From positions 1 to 64,000 of IMG/VR virus record IMGVR_UViG_3300047496_000262: a DNA stretch of 64,000 bases, one strand, 5' to 3'. A program made the position numbers and the translations under genes. This document shows positions 54,727-63,053 of the stretch, piece after piece. Below the pieces are notes generated by a model. The model worked only from the letters and a program-made list of their open reading frames with translations, did no database searches and was not told where the DNA came from. Each line of letters starts with the position of its first letter. The stretch's first letter is position 1. The DNA is from a virus.

Positions 54727-55242
54727 ATGCGTGAGTTCGATAGCTTTAGCCGATTTGCCCGCGCGCTGAACGCCGATGCCAACCGGCTGGGCAACAACAT
54801 CGCCGCCAGCATGAAGGTGATCGCCCGCGATACCGCCGCCGTCGCCAAGGCCAAGATCGCCACATATCAGCCGGGCTTTGAAGCCGAGGACGATGACGGG
54901 ATGGTGGTCTTTCCCGAATGGCGCCCGTTGGCGGACAGCACCCTGCTGGAAAAGTGGGAACTGGGCTATTCGCCGCCCGACAACCCGCTGTTGCGCACCG
55001 GGCAATTGCGGCAATCCATCGGCGGCAAAGCCGGGCGCGCGCTGGGCTATGGCACCGAGCATTTTGCCACCGTCTATTCGACCGACCCCATCATGCTGGA
55101 GCACGAGTTCGGGACCCACCGCAACGGCAAAGAGCATGTGCCGCCCCGGCCGGTGATCGGCGCGGCCATGGCCGAACGGATGGACCATAATCTGCAACTG
55201 GTGCTGATCGCGATCGACAAGACTTTCGTAGGCGGTGGGTGA
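54727..55242 (+). CDS. Tail/neck completion protein (virion morphogenesis-like)
   Basis: 171 aa, MREFDSFSRFARALNADANR. NPLLRTGQLRQSIG and THRNGKEHVPPRPVIGAAMA are signatures of the phage virion-morphogenesis or HK97-gp10-type family that helps close or complete the tail or neck. It stands after the chaperone. Exact stage uncertain, as gp10-type proteins are usually before the tube. Confidence 0.75.
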   Translation: MREFDSFSRFARALNADANRLGNNIAASMKVIARDTAAVAKAKIATYQPGFEAEDDDGMVVFPEWRPLADSTLLEKWELGYSPPDNPLLRTGQLRQSIGGKAGRALGYGTEHFATVYSTDPIMLEHEFGTHRNGKEHVPPRPVIGAAMAERMDHNLQLVLIAIDKTFVGGG

Positions 55243-55245
55243 TCC

Positions 55246-57507
55246 ATGGTCGAATCCTATTCGGTAAGCTCGACCCTTCGGGTCAAGGATGAGCTAACCC
55301 CGGCGCTCCAGACCGCGGGCGCGAAGGCGCTTTTGCTTTACGAACGCCTGGCTGCGATCGGCAAGCTGAAGATGCCGGGTTTCAGTTTTCCGAAGTCGGT
55401 CGGCACCAATCTGGATGCGGCGGCGGAAGCGCTGAAAAAATTCAACAGTATGACGGCAAATTCTCCAGCAATTGGTGGTTTGGAGCGGCTGGTCACGCTG
55501 TCAGCCCAGTTTGCCAGTAACATGAAAGCCGCCGCAGCGGCCCAAGCCGCCCTGCGGACCATGCCGAATGTTCCGGGTGCCGGAGGGGCCGGTCAGGGTG
55601 GGCGCGGTCGGGGCGGTGGCCCGCCGCCTGGGCCCGTGCCGCCCGGCCCACCATCGCCCAGCCCGGGCGGATCAGCGAAAAAAAGCTGGGGCAGTGGGGC
55701 CTTTGACATGATGTTCGCTGGCAGCATCGTCGATGGCTGGGGCGACCGGATTCTGGGTTTCATGAAGCAATCAGTCGATGCAACCAAGGAGTACCAGCAC
55801 CAGATTGCGCAGATGAGCGAAGCCCAAGGCATGAGCCAGAAGGAGATTGCCGACGCCATTGCCGCCGCTTGGAAGAATACCGGCGAGGTGATGACCATGA
55901 GCGTCACGGACAGCCTAAAAACGCTGGTGGACCTGAAGAACATCTTTGGCGACGTAAAGATGGCAAGCACCATGCTGCCTATTGCGGCCAAGGCCAACGC
56001 CATCTTGCAATCGGCGTCGGATGGGCGATTGTCGCAGTCTCAGGCCGAGAACGTCGGCTTCTCCATGTTCAAGGCTTTGGATATCCGAGGGGCCACCGTG
56101 GATCCGACCCGTGCCGAGCACGAGGCCGATCTGATGGTCAAGGTGATCAACGCGATGCAGGGGCGCGTGACGCCCGAGATGTTCCAGGGCGTGTTTCAGT
56201 ACGCCCGTCAGGCGAAATTCGATCTGTCGGATGATTTTGCCTATGGGATCCTGCCGACCCTGATGCTTGAAATGTCGAAAGGCAGTAGCGGAGGAGGAGG
56301 CGGCGGATCCCGCGGTGTCGGTCCTGCGTTGGCGGCGTTCTACCGGGTAGCCGCCCAAGGTTACGTCAGTAGAGCAGCAGTGCCTTTATGGGAACGTCTT
56401 GGCCTCAAGGGTGCCGGTAATGTGCTGGAGACGACGACTCCCGGCACCGTCATGGCCCCGGTCAAGGAGCGCGGTCTGGCAGAACAGAACCCTTTTGAGT
56501 GGGCAACCACTGTCCTTGATCCAGCGATCAAAAAATATTTGGGCACTAAGTACAGCGAAGGCGCTGAGCGCGAAATTGTTGCAGAATTATTCAAAGGCAA
56601 TCAACTGGCCGCGTCGATGATCATGGAGTTCATCACCAAGCCGCAGAACTTCTCGCGCGACCAGAGACTTATTGGTCAGGCCAGTGGCATCAGCGGGTAC
56701 AACAAACTGGTGGACACCGACCCGGATTTCGCATGGGCCATGGTCAATGCGCAGTTCAAGACGTTTCTGGTCTCCATTGGGCCCGACCTGCTGAAGATCG
56801 TGGTGCCGGCCCTGAAGGCCTTGGCGGGCAGCCTTCACGATATGGCGATCTGGGCAACCAAGAATCCGGACGCGGTGGGTATGATCATGAAATCGCTGGC
56901 CGGGCTTGGCGTGTTTTTTGTGTCCATCGGCACCGCTATGTCGGGTATCGGGTCGTTTTTGGTCGTAGCCCAAGCGGCCACCGCGATCGGTGGATTGGCG
57001 GTCGCCCTCGCCGCACCTGAGTTGTTGGCCGGTGCCGCCGCCATCTCGGCCATCATTGCGGCGATCATGTTTTGGAAAGGGCCGGATCCATCGAAGAACA
57101 CCGGCATAGACGGATCACACGCAATCACGGCACCGGATGGCTCGAAAGTGGTCATCGGACCCGGTGGAAAGGCATTTTTCACCCAAGGTCACCCGAGCGA
57201 ATCATTAGTCGATTGGTGGAATAAAGCGACGACGCCGCCGCAGCCACCGAAAGCCGGTACCCCGATGAACGGGAAAGACTGGAACAGCGTCGACCATATG
57301 ACTTTTCTGCAAAGCGTGGCAGAGACCGTTCGAGCCATTCTGGGCACAACACAGGTCACGATTGATGGCAAGGTGGTCGGACAGATCGTGACCAAGGGCC
57401 AGGAACAGCAGATGACCAAGCCGCCGACCAGCACCAACAGCACCGACGCCTATGGCTCGCCGAATTACGGCACCAGCGCCGGTGATTACGTGCCGACCTT
57501 TCCCTGA
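55246..57507 (+). CDS. Tape measure protein
   Basis: 753 aa, MVESYSVSSTLRVKDELTPA. Sets tail length and is ejected with DNA. Helical throughout, with a Gly/Pro-rich linker (residues 105-150). A hydrophobic segment MIMKSLAGLGVFFVSIGTAM and beyond (about residues 545-610) could span the host membrane. The C-terminus is compact. It follows the frameshifted chaperone, as expected. The next gene starts on its last base (overlap TGATG). Confidence 0.88.
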   Translation: MVESYSVSSTLRVKDELTPALQTAGAKALLLYERLAAIGKLKMPGFSFPKSVGTNLDAAAEALKKFNSMTANSPAIGGLERLVTLSAQFASNMKAAAAAQAALRTMPNVPGAGGAGQGGRGRGGGPPPGPVPPGPPSPSPGGSAKKSWGSGAFDMMFAGSIVDGWGDRILGFMKQSVDATKEYQHQIAQMSEAQGMSQKEIADAIAAAWKNTGEVMTMSVTDSLKTLVDLKNIFGDVKMASTMLPIAAKANAILQSASDGRLSQSQAENVGFSMFKALDIRGATVDPTRAEHEADLMVKVINAMQGRVTPEMFQGVFQYARQAKFDLSDDFAYGILPTLMLEMSKGSSGGGGGGSRGVGPALAAFYRVAAQGYVSRAAVPLWERLGLKGAGNVLETTTPGTVMAPVKERGLAEQNPFEWATTVLDPAIKKYLGTKYSEGAEREIVAELFKGNQLAASMIMEFITKPQNFSRDQRLIGQASGISGYNKLVDTDPDFAWAMVNAQFKTFLVSIGPDLLKIVVPALKALAGSLHDMAIWATKNPDAVGMIMKSLAGLGVFFVSIGTAMSGIGSFLVVAQAATAIGGLAVALAAPELLAGAAAISAIIAAIMFWKGPDPSKNTGIDGSHAITAPDGSKVVIGPGGKAFFTQGHPSESLVDWWNKATTPPQPPKAGTPMNGKDWNSVDHMTFLQSVAETVRAILGTTQVTIDGKVVGQIVTKGQEQQMTKPPTSTNSTDAYGSPNYGTSAGDYVPTFP

Positions 57508-58358
57508 TGTCCGCGGTTCCATCGGCCGGCGGGTTTCCGCCCGATTTCGTCCTGACGCTGGGCAGCGTGCAGTTCAAGAAATTCGAGATCCCGCGCGAGC
57601 TTGGCGGCGGCCTTACCCAATCGACCTTTATCCACAAATACCCCGGCGGCGCCCGTACCGTCGACACCATGGGGCCGGATTACGACACGCTGGAATGGAG
57701 CGGCACGTTCCTGGACAGCGATGCCGAGTCCCGCTGCCTGGACCTGAAGGCGCTGGCCGCCGCCGGATCCGAGATCACGCTGACCTTTAGCCAGTTCAGC
57801 TATCAGGTGGTGATCGCCAAATTCACCTTCAAATTCCGGCGCTATTACCAGATCGACTATAGCATCAGCCTGACCGTCATCGCCGATAACAGCAACCCGA
57901 TCGGCGATGCCGGGCAATCCGATACCGGTGCGACCGGCACGCAAGGCCCCAGCACCACGGATAATCCCGACGAATCGGTGATGCAACAGGACGTGGCCGA
58001 CGTGGCGGACGATGCCGGCCAGATCGACAACGGCGTGTTGTCGGGCGCGGTCGGATCCATCACGTCACTGGTGGATTCGGTCGATTCCATTGTCGGCATG
58101 GGGCAGAGCGATCTGGCCTCGCTGTCCGGGTTCGTCAACACCGCGCTGTCGACCGCGAACGGGCTGGTTTCGACGTTCGATTCCGCGGTGGTGGCGGCCG
58201 GGGCGGTCGCCAATTTCGTCTCCGGCACCACGCCCCAGGCCTTCATCGCCACGTTGAACGCCCTCAGCGCTGCCAATTACAATCTGTGCTATGCTGCCGA
58301 TGCGGCCAACAAGCTATCCCGCCTACAGTTGAGCGTGGTCAGCCTCCAGGCGCAGTAA
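57507..58358 (+). CDS. Baseplate/tail protein, 283 aa
   Basis: MSAVPSAGGFPPDFVLTLGS. The N-terminal 135 residues form a beta domain (WSGTFLDSDAESRCLDLKAL) resembling the region after the tape measure in Mu- and P2-like tails (DNA-circulation or gpN-like area). The remainder is a Ser/Ala-rich helix domain (AGAVANFVSGTTPQAFIATL). Function by position: baseplate or hub assembly. Confidence 0.72.
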   Translation: MSAVPSAGGFPPDFVLTLGSVQFKKFEIPRELGGGLTQSTFIHKYPGGARTVDTMGPDYDTLEWSGTFLDSDAESRCLDLKALAAAGSEITLTFSQFSYQVVIAKFTFKFRRYYQIDYSISLTVIADNSNPIGDAGQSDTGATGTQGPSTTDNPDESVMQQDVADVADDAGQIDNGVLSGAVGSITSLVDSVDSIVGMGQSDLASLSGFVNTALSTANGLVSTFDSAVVAAGAVANFVSGTTPQAFIATLNALSAANYNLCYAADAANKLSRLQLSVVSLQAQ

Positions 58359-58374
58359 CCCGTGGGAGTGGCCC

Positions 58375-58569
58375 TTGAACAGCGTGCAGGCGTCGCCCGG
58401 CGATGATCTTTACCGCATCTCGGCCCGGGTCTATGGCACGGTGCAGGGCTGGACGCTGATCGCCCGTGCCAACGGGCTGATCGACCCGCTGATCCAGACC
58501 GCGATCAATTTGCAGATCCCCAAATACTCGTCGTCCAGTGCCAATGACGGCATTCTGAGCCCGCCCTAG
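58375..58569 (+). CDS. LysM-like tail protein X
   Basis: 64 aa, TTG start 58375. SPGDDLYRISARVYGTVQGW then TLIARANGLIDPLIQ and INLQIPK is a LysM-like repeat as in P2 gpX. It binds peptidoglycan or fastens the hub. It stands next to the gpD-like gene, as in P2-type baseplates. Confidence 0.82.
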   Translation: MNSVQASPGDDLYRISARVYGTVQGWTLIARANGLIDPLIQTAINLQIPKYSSSSANDGILSPP

Positions 58570-58581
58570 AGACCAGGGCCG

Positions 58582-59760
58582 ATGAGCCAGATTCCAGGAT
58601 CCAGCCTGCCGACACCGGCACCCGCCGGATCACGCATTTCCAGCAGTCGGCGCCCCCGGCTGTTCGCCAAGATCAACGGCAGCGTGGTCGACACCATCGC
58701 CATCATGGTCGAGAACTGCGCCGCCATGTCGGCCGATAAATTCGAGGTCGAGTTGCAGGCCTGGGGGCAACAGGAAGGCTTCGATATCGGCTATTTCCAA
58801 GGCGTGGAGACCCCGGTCATGGTCGAGATCTGGGGCGGTTTTCTGGCCGATGCCGACCCGGTCAACGCCATCCCCCAGAACGCCAATCTGCTGATCAAGG
58901 GCAAGGTCGACGAAGTGAGGGCGCCGTTGACCGGTGGCAACCTGTCGCTGTCCGGCCGCGACATGACATCGACCATGCTGGACCAGACCCATGACGGCAA
59001 TTTCACCAACCAGACAGCCAGCCAGGTGGTCACCACATTGGCAAATCAGGCGGGGCTGATTGCCGATGTGACCGCCACCACCAGCGCCATCGGTTCGGCG
59101 GTGGAGAATGCGGCCTATACCGCGCTGTCGCTGGGCCTGCCGCTGTGGCAGATCGCATCCGGGTTGGCCGTGCAGGAAGGCTTCGACGTGTTCGTGAAGG
59201 GCGACACGCTGTTTTTTCACCCGCCCAACCCCAGCAAGACGGCGACCAGCCCCAACCCGCCCAACACCAGTTCGGCGGCGGCACCGGCTGCCGATACCCA
59301 GCCTTTGAACATCTGGATCACCAGATCATCGAACGGCGCCATCGTTTCAAACGCCACCCGGATCGAATGGCGCCGATCGCTGACCCTGGACGACCCCTTC
59401 GTCAAGGTCAGGAGCACCAATATCCCCGGCGCCACCGCGGTCACCGCGACCGCCGGTAGCTCGGCCAGCCCGACACAGACCTTCCAGATCACCAAGCCCA
59501 ATCTGACCGGCAAGCAGGCCAAGCAATTATCCCAATCCGTCCTGGCATCGGCGCAGCGGCATTCGACCGTGTTCGAGGTGGAGATGGAGGCAGATTTCGT
59601 CACCGATGTCCGCATGCCGTTCGTGCTGAGCGGCACCGGCACACCGCTGGACGGGACCTATCGGATTGACACCATCACCCGGAATTATTCGTTCGGCGGC
59701 GGGTTTTCGATGCACATTCGCGCCATCACGCCGCCCACGCCCGGCGAGGTGACGCCGTAA
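58582..59760 (+). CDS. Baseplate hub protein, gpD-like
   Basis: 392 aa. SRRPRLFAKINGSVVDTIAI near the N-terminus, AWGQQEGFDIGYFQGVETPV, LIKGKVDEVRAPLTGGNLSL then SGRDMTSTMLDQTHDGNFTN (the SGRDxTAxLxD hub signature) and QIASGLAVQEGFDVFVKGD. It has a linker of low complexity (residues 210-235), then a second beta domain. It forms the central hub under the tube, on which the gpV-like spike sits. TAATG junction with the spike gene. Confidence 0.88.
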   Translation: MSQIPGSSLPTPAPAGSRISSSRRPRLFAKINGSVVDTIAIMVENCAAMSADKFEVELQAWGQQEGFDIGYFQGVETPVMVEIWGGFLADADPVNAIPQNANLLIKGKVDEVRAPLTGGNLSLSGRDMTSTMLDQTHDGNFTNQTASQVVTTLANQAGLIADVTATTSAIGSAVENAAYTALSLGLPLWQIASGLAVQEGFDVFVKGDTLFFHPPNPSKTATSPNPPNTSSAAAPAADTQPLNIWITRSSNGAIVSNATRIEWRRSLTLDDPFVKVRSTNIPGATAVTATAGSSASPTQTFQITKPNLTGKQAKQLSQSVLASAQRHSTVFEVEMEADFVTDVRMPFVLSGTGTPLDGTYRIDTITRNYSFGGGFSMHIRAITPPTPGEVTP

Positions 59761-60320
59761 TGTCCGACGTGATCGCCAACCGGATGCGCCAGGAGGCCGC
59801 GCGCATCATGAAGCTGATTGCCGATCAGCGCATGGCGGTGGTGACCAGTTATGACCAGAACCGGTTTCAGGCCAAGGTGATGATCCTGCCCGAGATGGTG
59901 GTGACCGACTGGGCCCCGATTCTGACCATGGCGGTCGGCAATGGGTTTGGCATCTATGCCGCCCCCAATATCGGCGATCAGGTGAAGCTGAGCTTTATCG
60001 AAAACCAGCGCGGCATGCCGGTCATTGAGGGGCGGGTGAACGATCAGGCGCATCCGCCGCCGGCCGTGCCCGCGGGCCAGATCTGGATCATGCAAGGCGC
60101 CGATCCGGCCGGCCCGTCGATCAAGCTGAGCACCGTCAGCGGCACGCCCAGCATCGCCATCACCGGCGAGGTGACCATCACCGGCGACGTGTTGGTGAAC
60201 GGCAACAGCCTGACCACGTCGGGCAATGTGGTGGTCGGCACCGGCGCATCGGGATCTTTCACCACGCCCACCGGCAACATCGTGACGGTGCAGGACGGCA
60301 TCGTCACCAATATCTATTGA
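59760..60320 (+). CDS. Baseplate spike, gpV-like
   Basis: 186 aa. GRVNDQAHPPPAVPAGQIWI follows an OB-type N-terminal domain (VVTSYDQNRFQAKVMILPEM). The C-terminal part is a short beta-helix with repeats such as ITGEVTITGDVLVNGNS and TTPTGNIVTVQDGIV, the gp45/gpV puncturing tip. No obvious iron-binding HxH terminus is visible. Coupled to the hub. Confidence 0.88.
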   Translation: MSDVIANRMRQEAARIMKLIADQRMAVVTSYDQNRFQAKVMILPEMVVTDWAPILTMAVGNGFGIYAAPNIGDQVKLSFIENQRGMPVIEGRVNDQAHPPPAVPAGQIWIMQGADPAGPSIKLSTVSGTPSIAITGEVTITGDVLVNGNSLTTSGNVVVGTGASGSFTTPTGNIVTVQDGIVTNIY

Positions 60321-60330
60321 GGAGCAACCC

Positions 60331-60714
60331 ATGCAACCGCAAGGCACCGCGCTGATCAACGCGCAGTATTTCACCGATCTAACCAACCAGATCAATGCCA
60401 TCAATATCTGTGCAGATCTTCAAGAGCTTGTAGATGACGCTATCGCCTCTATACAAGCCAATATCGACTCCATTAAGGAACAGGTCGATCAATTGGAGGC
60501 ATTGTTACTTATACCGACAAATCTATCACAAGTGATTACATGGATAACCAATTTCCAGGCGCAGTTATTACTTCCTTATACCAATTATGTAACACAACTA
60601 GCGGAGACGGCGACGGCAATTGCAAATCTGGTTACCGCCATAGAAAATGCTGCGGAGCGCATCAAAAACTGCACAATTACCATTCCAACGATCACAATTC
60701 CGATTCTTCCCTGA
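60331..60714 (+). CDS. Hypothetical helical protein with atypical composition, 127 aa
   Basis: MQPQGTALINAQYFTDLTNQ. Long heptad-like helices (IQANIDSIKEQVDQLEALLL and TQLAETATAIANLVTAIENA) and an Ile/Thr tail. G+C and codons (ATA, TTA, AAT, AGA-poor but A/T at third position) are much lower than the neighbouring virion genes. That points to acquisition from elsewhere. It stands between spike and gpW-like gene; role unknown. Confidence 0.75.
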   Translation: MQPQGTALINAQYFTDLTNQINAINICADLQELVDDAIASIQANIDSIKEQVDQLEALLLIPTNLSQVITWITNFQAQLLLPYTNYVTQLAETATAIANLVTAIENAAERIKNCTITIPTITIPILP

Positions 60715-60733
60715 TAGTCTTACGGAGGACCCC

Positions 60734-61123
60734 ATGAGCGATATCGCCGACCTTAGCCACCTGTACGGCAACGATCTGGCGCTGACCGCATCGGGCGATA
60801 TCGCGGTGGTGACGGCGGCCAACCGGACCATTCAGCGCGTGATCCGGCGGCTTTGCACCGCCGCCACCAGCGTTCAGGCGTCATCCTATCCGTGGGAGCC
60901 CGATTACGGGGCGGGGCTGCCGGCCAGGGTGGGCCAGACCTTTGATCCACGCCTGATCGCCGGGATCATCCGGTCGCAATTGCTGGCCGAGCCCAGCGTG
61001 GCCCAGATCCCGGCCCCCCAGATATCGTTAACCAACATCACCGCTAATGCGGCGACCTGTAATATCCGCTATACCGATGCCAACGGGCAGCAGCAGGGGG
61101 CCAAGTTCAACCTCCTGGGATAA
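60734..61123 (+). CDS. Baseplate wedge protein, gpW/gp25-like
   Basis: 129 aa, ACGGAGG before ATG 60734. MSDIADLSHLYGNDLALTAS then GDIAVVTAANRTIQRVIRRL and YPWEPDYGAGLPARVGQTFD, typical of the gp25/lysozyme-like wedge family. It links the sheath to the baseplate and starts sheath polymerisation. Position before gpJ is standard. Confidence 0.85.
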   Translation: MSDIADLSHLYGNDLALTASGDIAVVTAANRTIQRVIRRLCTAATSVQASSYPWEPDYGAGLPARVGQTFDPRLIAGIIRSQLLAEPSVAQIPAPQISLTNITANAATCNIRYTDANGQQQGAKFNLLG

Positions 61124-61169
61124 TCATCCTTTTGGGATAATGATCCCCCTGCCGAGATGAGGGTCCGCC

Positions 61170-62306
61170 ATGTCGCTGGTTTCCGCCACCTGGGGCGGCA
61201 TCACATTTTTCACCCAGCAGCAGGTGGCCGCGGTCCAGGGACAGGCGACCTCGGCCCCGGTCGACGCCTCGCAAGGGTCGGTTACCCTGGCCCTGGTCGA
61301 GGCGACCAACGGCGTTGCCCTGTGGTTGCAGGCCCAGACCATCGCCACGGTGCTGTTGACCCGGGCGTCGACCAGCACGGGCCCCGATCTCGACACATGG
61401 ATGGCCGATTGGAACTTCACCCGGCTGTCGGCGGTCGCCGCCACCGGCTATTGCACCTTTGGCCGCTTCACCACGACCGGCACGGCGCTGGTCCCGGTCG
61501 GCACCATCATCACCTCGTCGATCGGCGGCCCGCAATTCCAGGTCATCGCCGATTCCACCAATACCGCCTATTCGTCGGCCAAGAACGGCTATCCGATGGC
61601 TGCCGGCATCGGATCGGTCGTCGCCACGGTGCAGGCCGTGACCGCCGGCACCGCCGGCAACGCCGCCGCCAACACGATCACCTATTTCCAGGCGCCGGTG
61701 AGCGGGGTCGACACGGTCAACAACCCGACCGCGCTGACCAGCGGGCAGAATGCCGAACTGGACGCGGCCTTTCGCTCGCGCTTCATCCTTTATATACAAA
61801 GCCTGCGCGAGGCGACGATCAACGCGCTGTACTACTGGATCCTCAGCATCCAGTCGGGCCTGACCGCCAATATCGTCGAGGGCTACACCTCGGGCGGCAC
61901 GCCGGACCCCGGGTTCTTTTACGCCGTGGTGGATGACGGCAGCGGCAATCCGCCCACGTCTCTGGTCACCGCGGCCTCGCTGGTGGTGAACGCCCATCGA
62001 GCGGCCGGGATTTCCTATGCGGTCTATGGGCCCAGCATCCTGACCGTGAATGTCAGCGCCACCATCACCACGGCCACCAATACCAGCCATTCGGCGGCGG
62101 TCGCGGCGGCCACGGCGGCGGTGCAGGCCTATCTGAACACCGTGCCGGTGGGCGCCACCCTGTCCTATGCCAGGCTTTATCAGGTCATCTTCGATGCCAG
62201 CACGTCAATCACCGATGCCACCAACCTGCTGTTGAACGGCGGGTCGGGCGATATCGTGCCGACCGGGTTGCAGGTGGTCAAATACGGCACGGTCACGATC
62301 GCATGA
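61170..62306 (+). CDS. Baseplate protein J
   Basis: 378 aa. YPMAAGIGSVVATVQAVTAG then TAGNAAANTITYFQAPVSGV and NPTALTSGQNAELDAAFRSR match the gpJ core, with a C-terminal FDASTSITDATNLLLNGGSG. It forms the wedge with gpI. Two near-identical GGGATAAT(C/G)AT repeats lie in the leader (61118-61148). Confidence 0.9.
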   Translation: MSLVSATWGGITFFTQQQVAAVQGQATSAPVDASQGSVTLALVEATNGVALWLQAQTIATVLLTRASTSTGPDLDTWMADWNFTRLSAVAATGYCTFGRFTTTGTALVPVGTIITSSIGGPQFQVIADSTNTAYSSAKNGYPMAAGIGSVVATVQAVTAGTAGNAAANTITYFQAPVSGVDTVNNPTALTSGQNAELDAAFRSRFILYIQSLREATINALYYWILSIQSGLTANIVEGYTSGGTPDPGFFYAVVDDGSGNPPTSLVTAASLVVNAHRAAGISYAVYGPSILTVNVSATITTATNTSHSAAVAAATAAVQAYLNTVPVGATLSYARLYQVIFDASTSITDATNLLLNGGSGDIVPTGLQVVKYGTVTIA

Positions 62307-63034
62307 CCACCGGTAGCGTCATCGACATCACCCAGCGCCTGCTGAAATTTCTGCCCAGCGGCTGGTTCCCGCCGAACGATCCGACGACCCGGCTTTATGC
62401 GCTGGAATATGGCTTTGCCACCGCGTTCGCGACGAACTACACGCAGATTCAGTACGTCAAGCAACAGACCCGGCTGAATAGCTCCACCGGGGCCTTTGTC
62501 GATCTTTCGTCCAACGATTTCTTCGGGTTGACCCTGCCCCGGCGCGCGGGCGAGTTGGATGCGGCCTTTATCACCCGGATCGAACAGGCGATCTTTCAGG
62601 ACCGCAATACCAGATCGGCCATCATCTCGGCGGTCTATAACCTGACCGGGTTCACCCCCACCATTATCGAAACATGGTATCCGCACGATACCGGCGGCTG
62701 GTCGGCCGGTAATCTGGGCTTCGATGTGGCCGGATGCTGGGCCGCCGCCAAATGCGACTTCAACGTCTATATCACCATGCCCGCGCCGCAAAGCGTGACC
62801 AACCCGACGCTGGCCGGATGGGATGGTCCGGCATCGCTGGCTGGTTGGGATTCCGGACTGATTTGCTGGACCGGCCCCAGCCTTGGGGTTACAACGACTC
62901 CGGGCATACTGAGTATATGCGCGGCCTTGGAGCGGGTCCGCACCGCCGGGATCAAGTATTTCGTCCAGTTCACCGGAAGCATCACCTTCCGGCTTGATTC
63001 CTCAAACCTGGATTCCAACGCCGTGCTGGCGTGA
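62303..63034 (+). CDS. Baseplate protein I (DUF2313-like)
   Basis: 243 aa. MTTGSVIDITQRLLKFLPSG then WFPPNDPTTRLYALEYGFAT, and FFGLTLPRRAGELDAAFITR, TRSAIISAVYNLTGFTPTII fit the tail protein I/YmfQ family that pairs with gpJ and carries the fibre. The ATGA overlap with gpJ and the place before the tail fibre agree. Confidence 0.82.
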   Translation: MTTGSVIDITQRLLKFLPSGWFPPNDPTTRLYALEYGFATAFATNYTQIQYVKQQTRLNSSTGAFVDLSSNDFFGLTLPRRAGELDAAFITRIEQAIFQDRNTRSAIISAVYNLTGFTPTIIETWYPHDTGGWSAGNLGFDVAGCWAAAKCDFNVYITMPAPQSVTNPTLAGWDGPASLAGWDSGLICWTGPSLGVTTTPGILSICAALERVRTAGIKYFVQFTGSITFRLDSSNLDSNAVLA

Positions 63035-63053
63035 TGCCGTAGGGAGACCCCAA

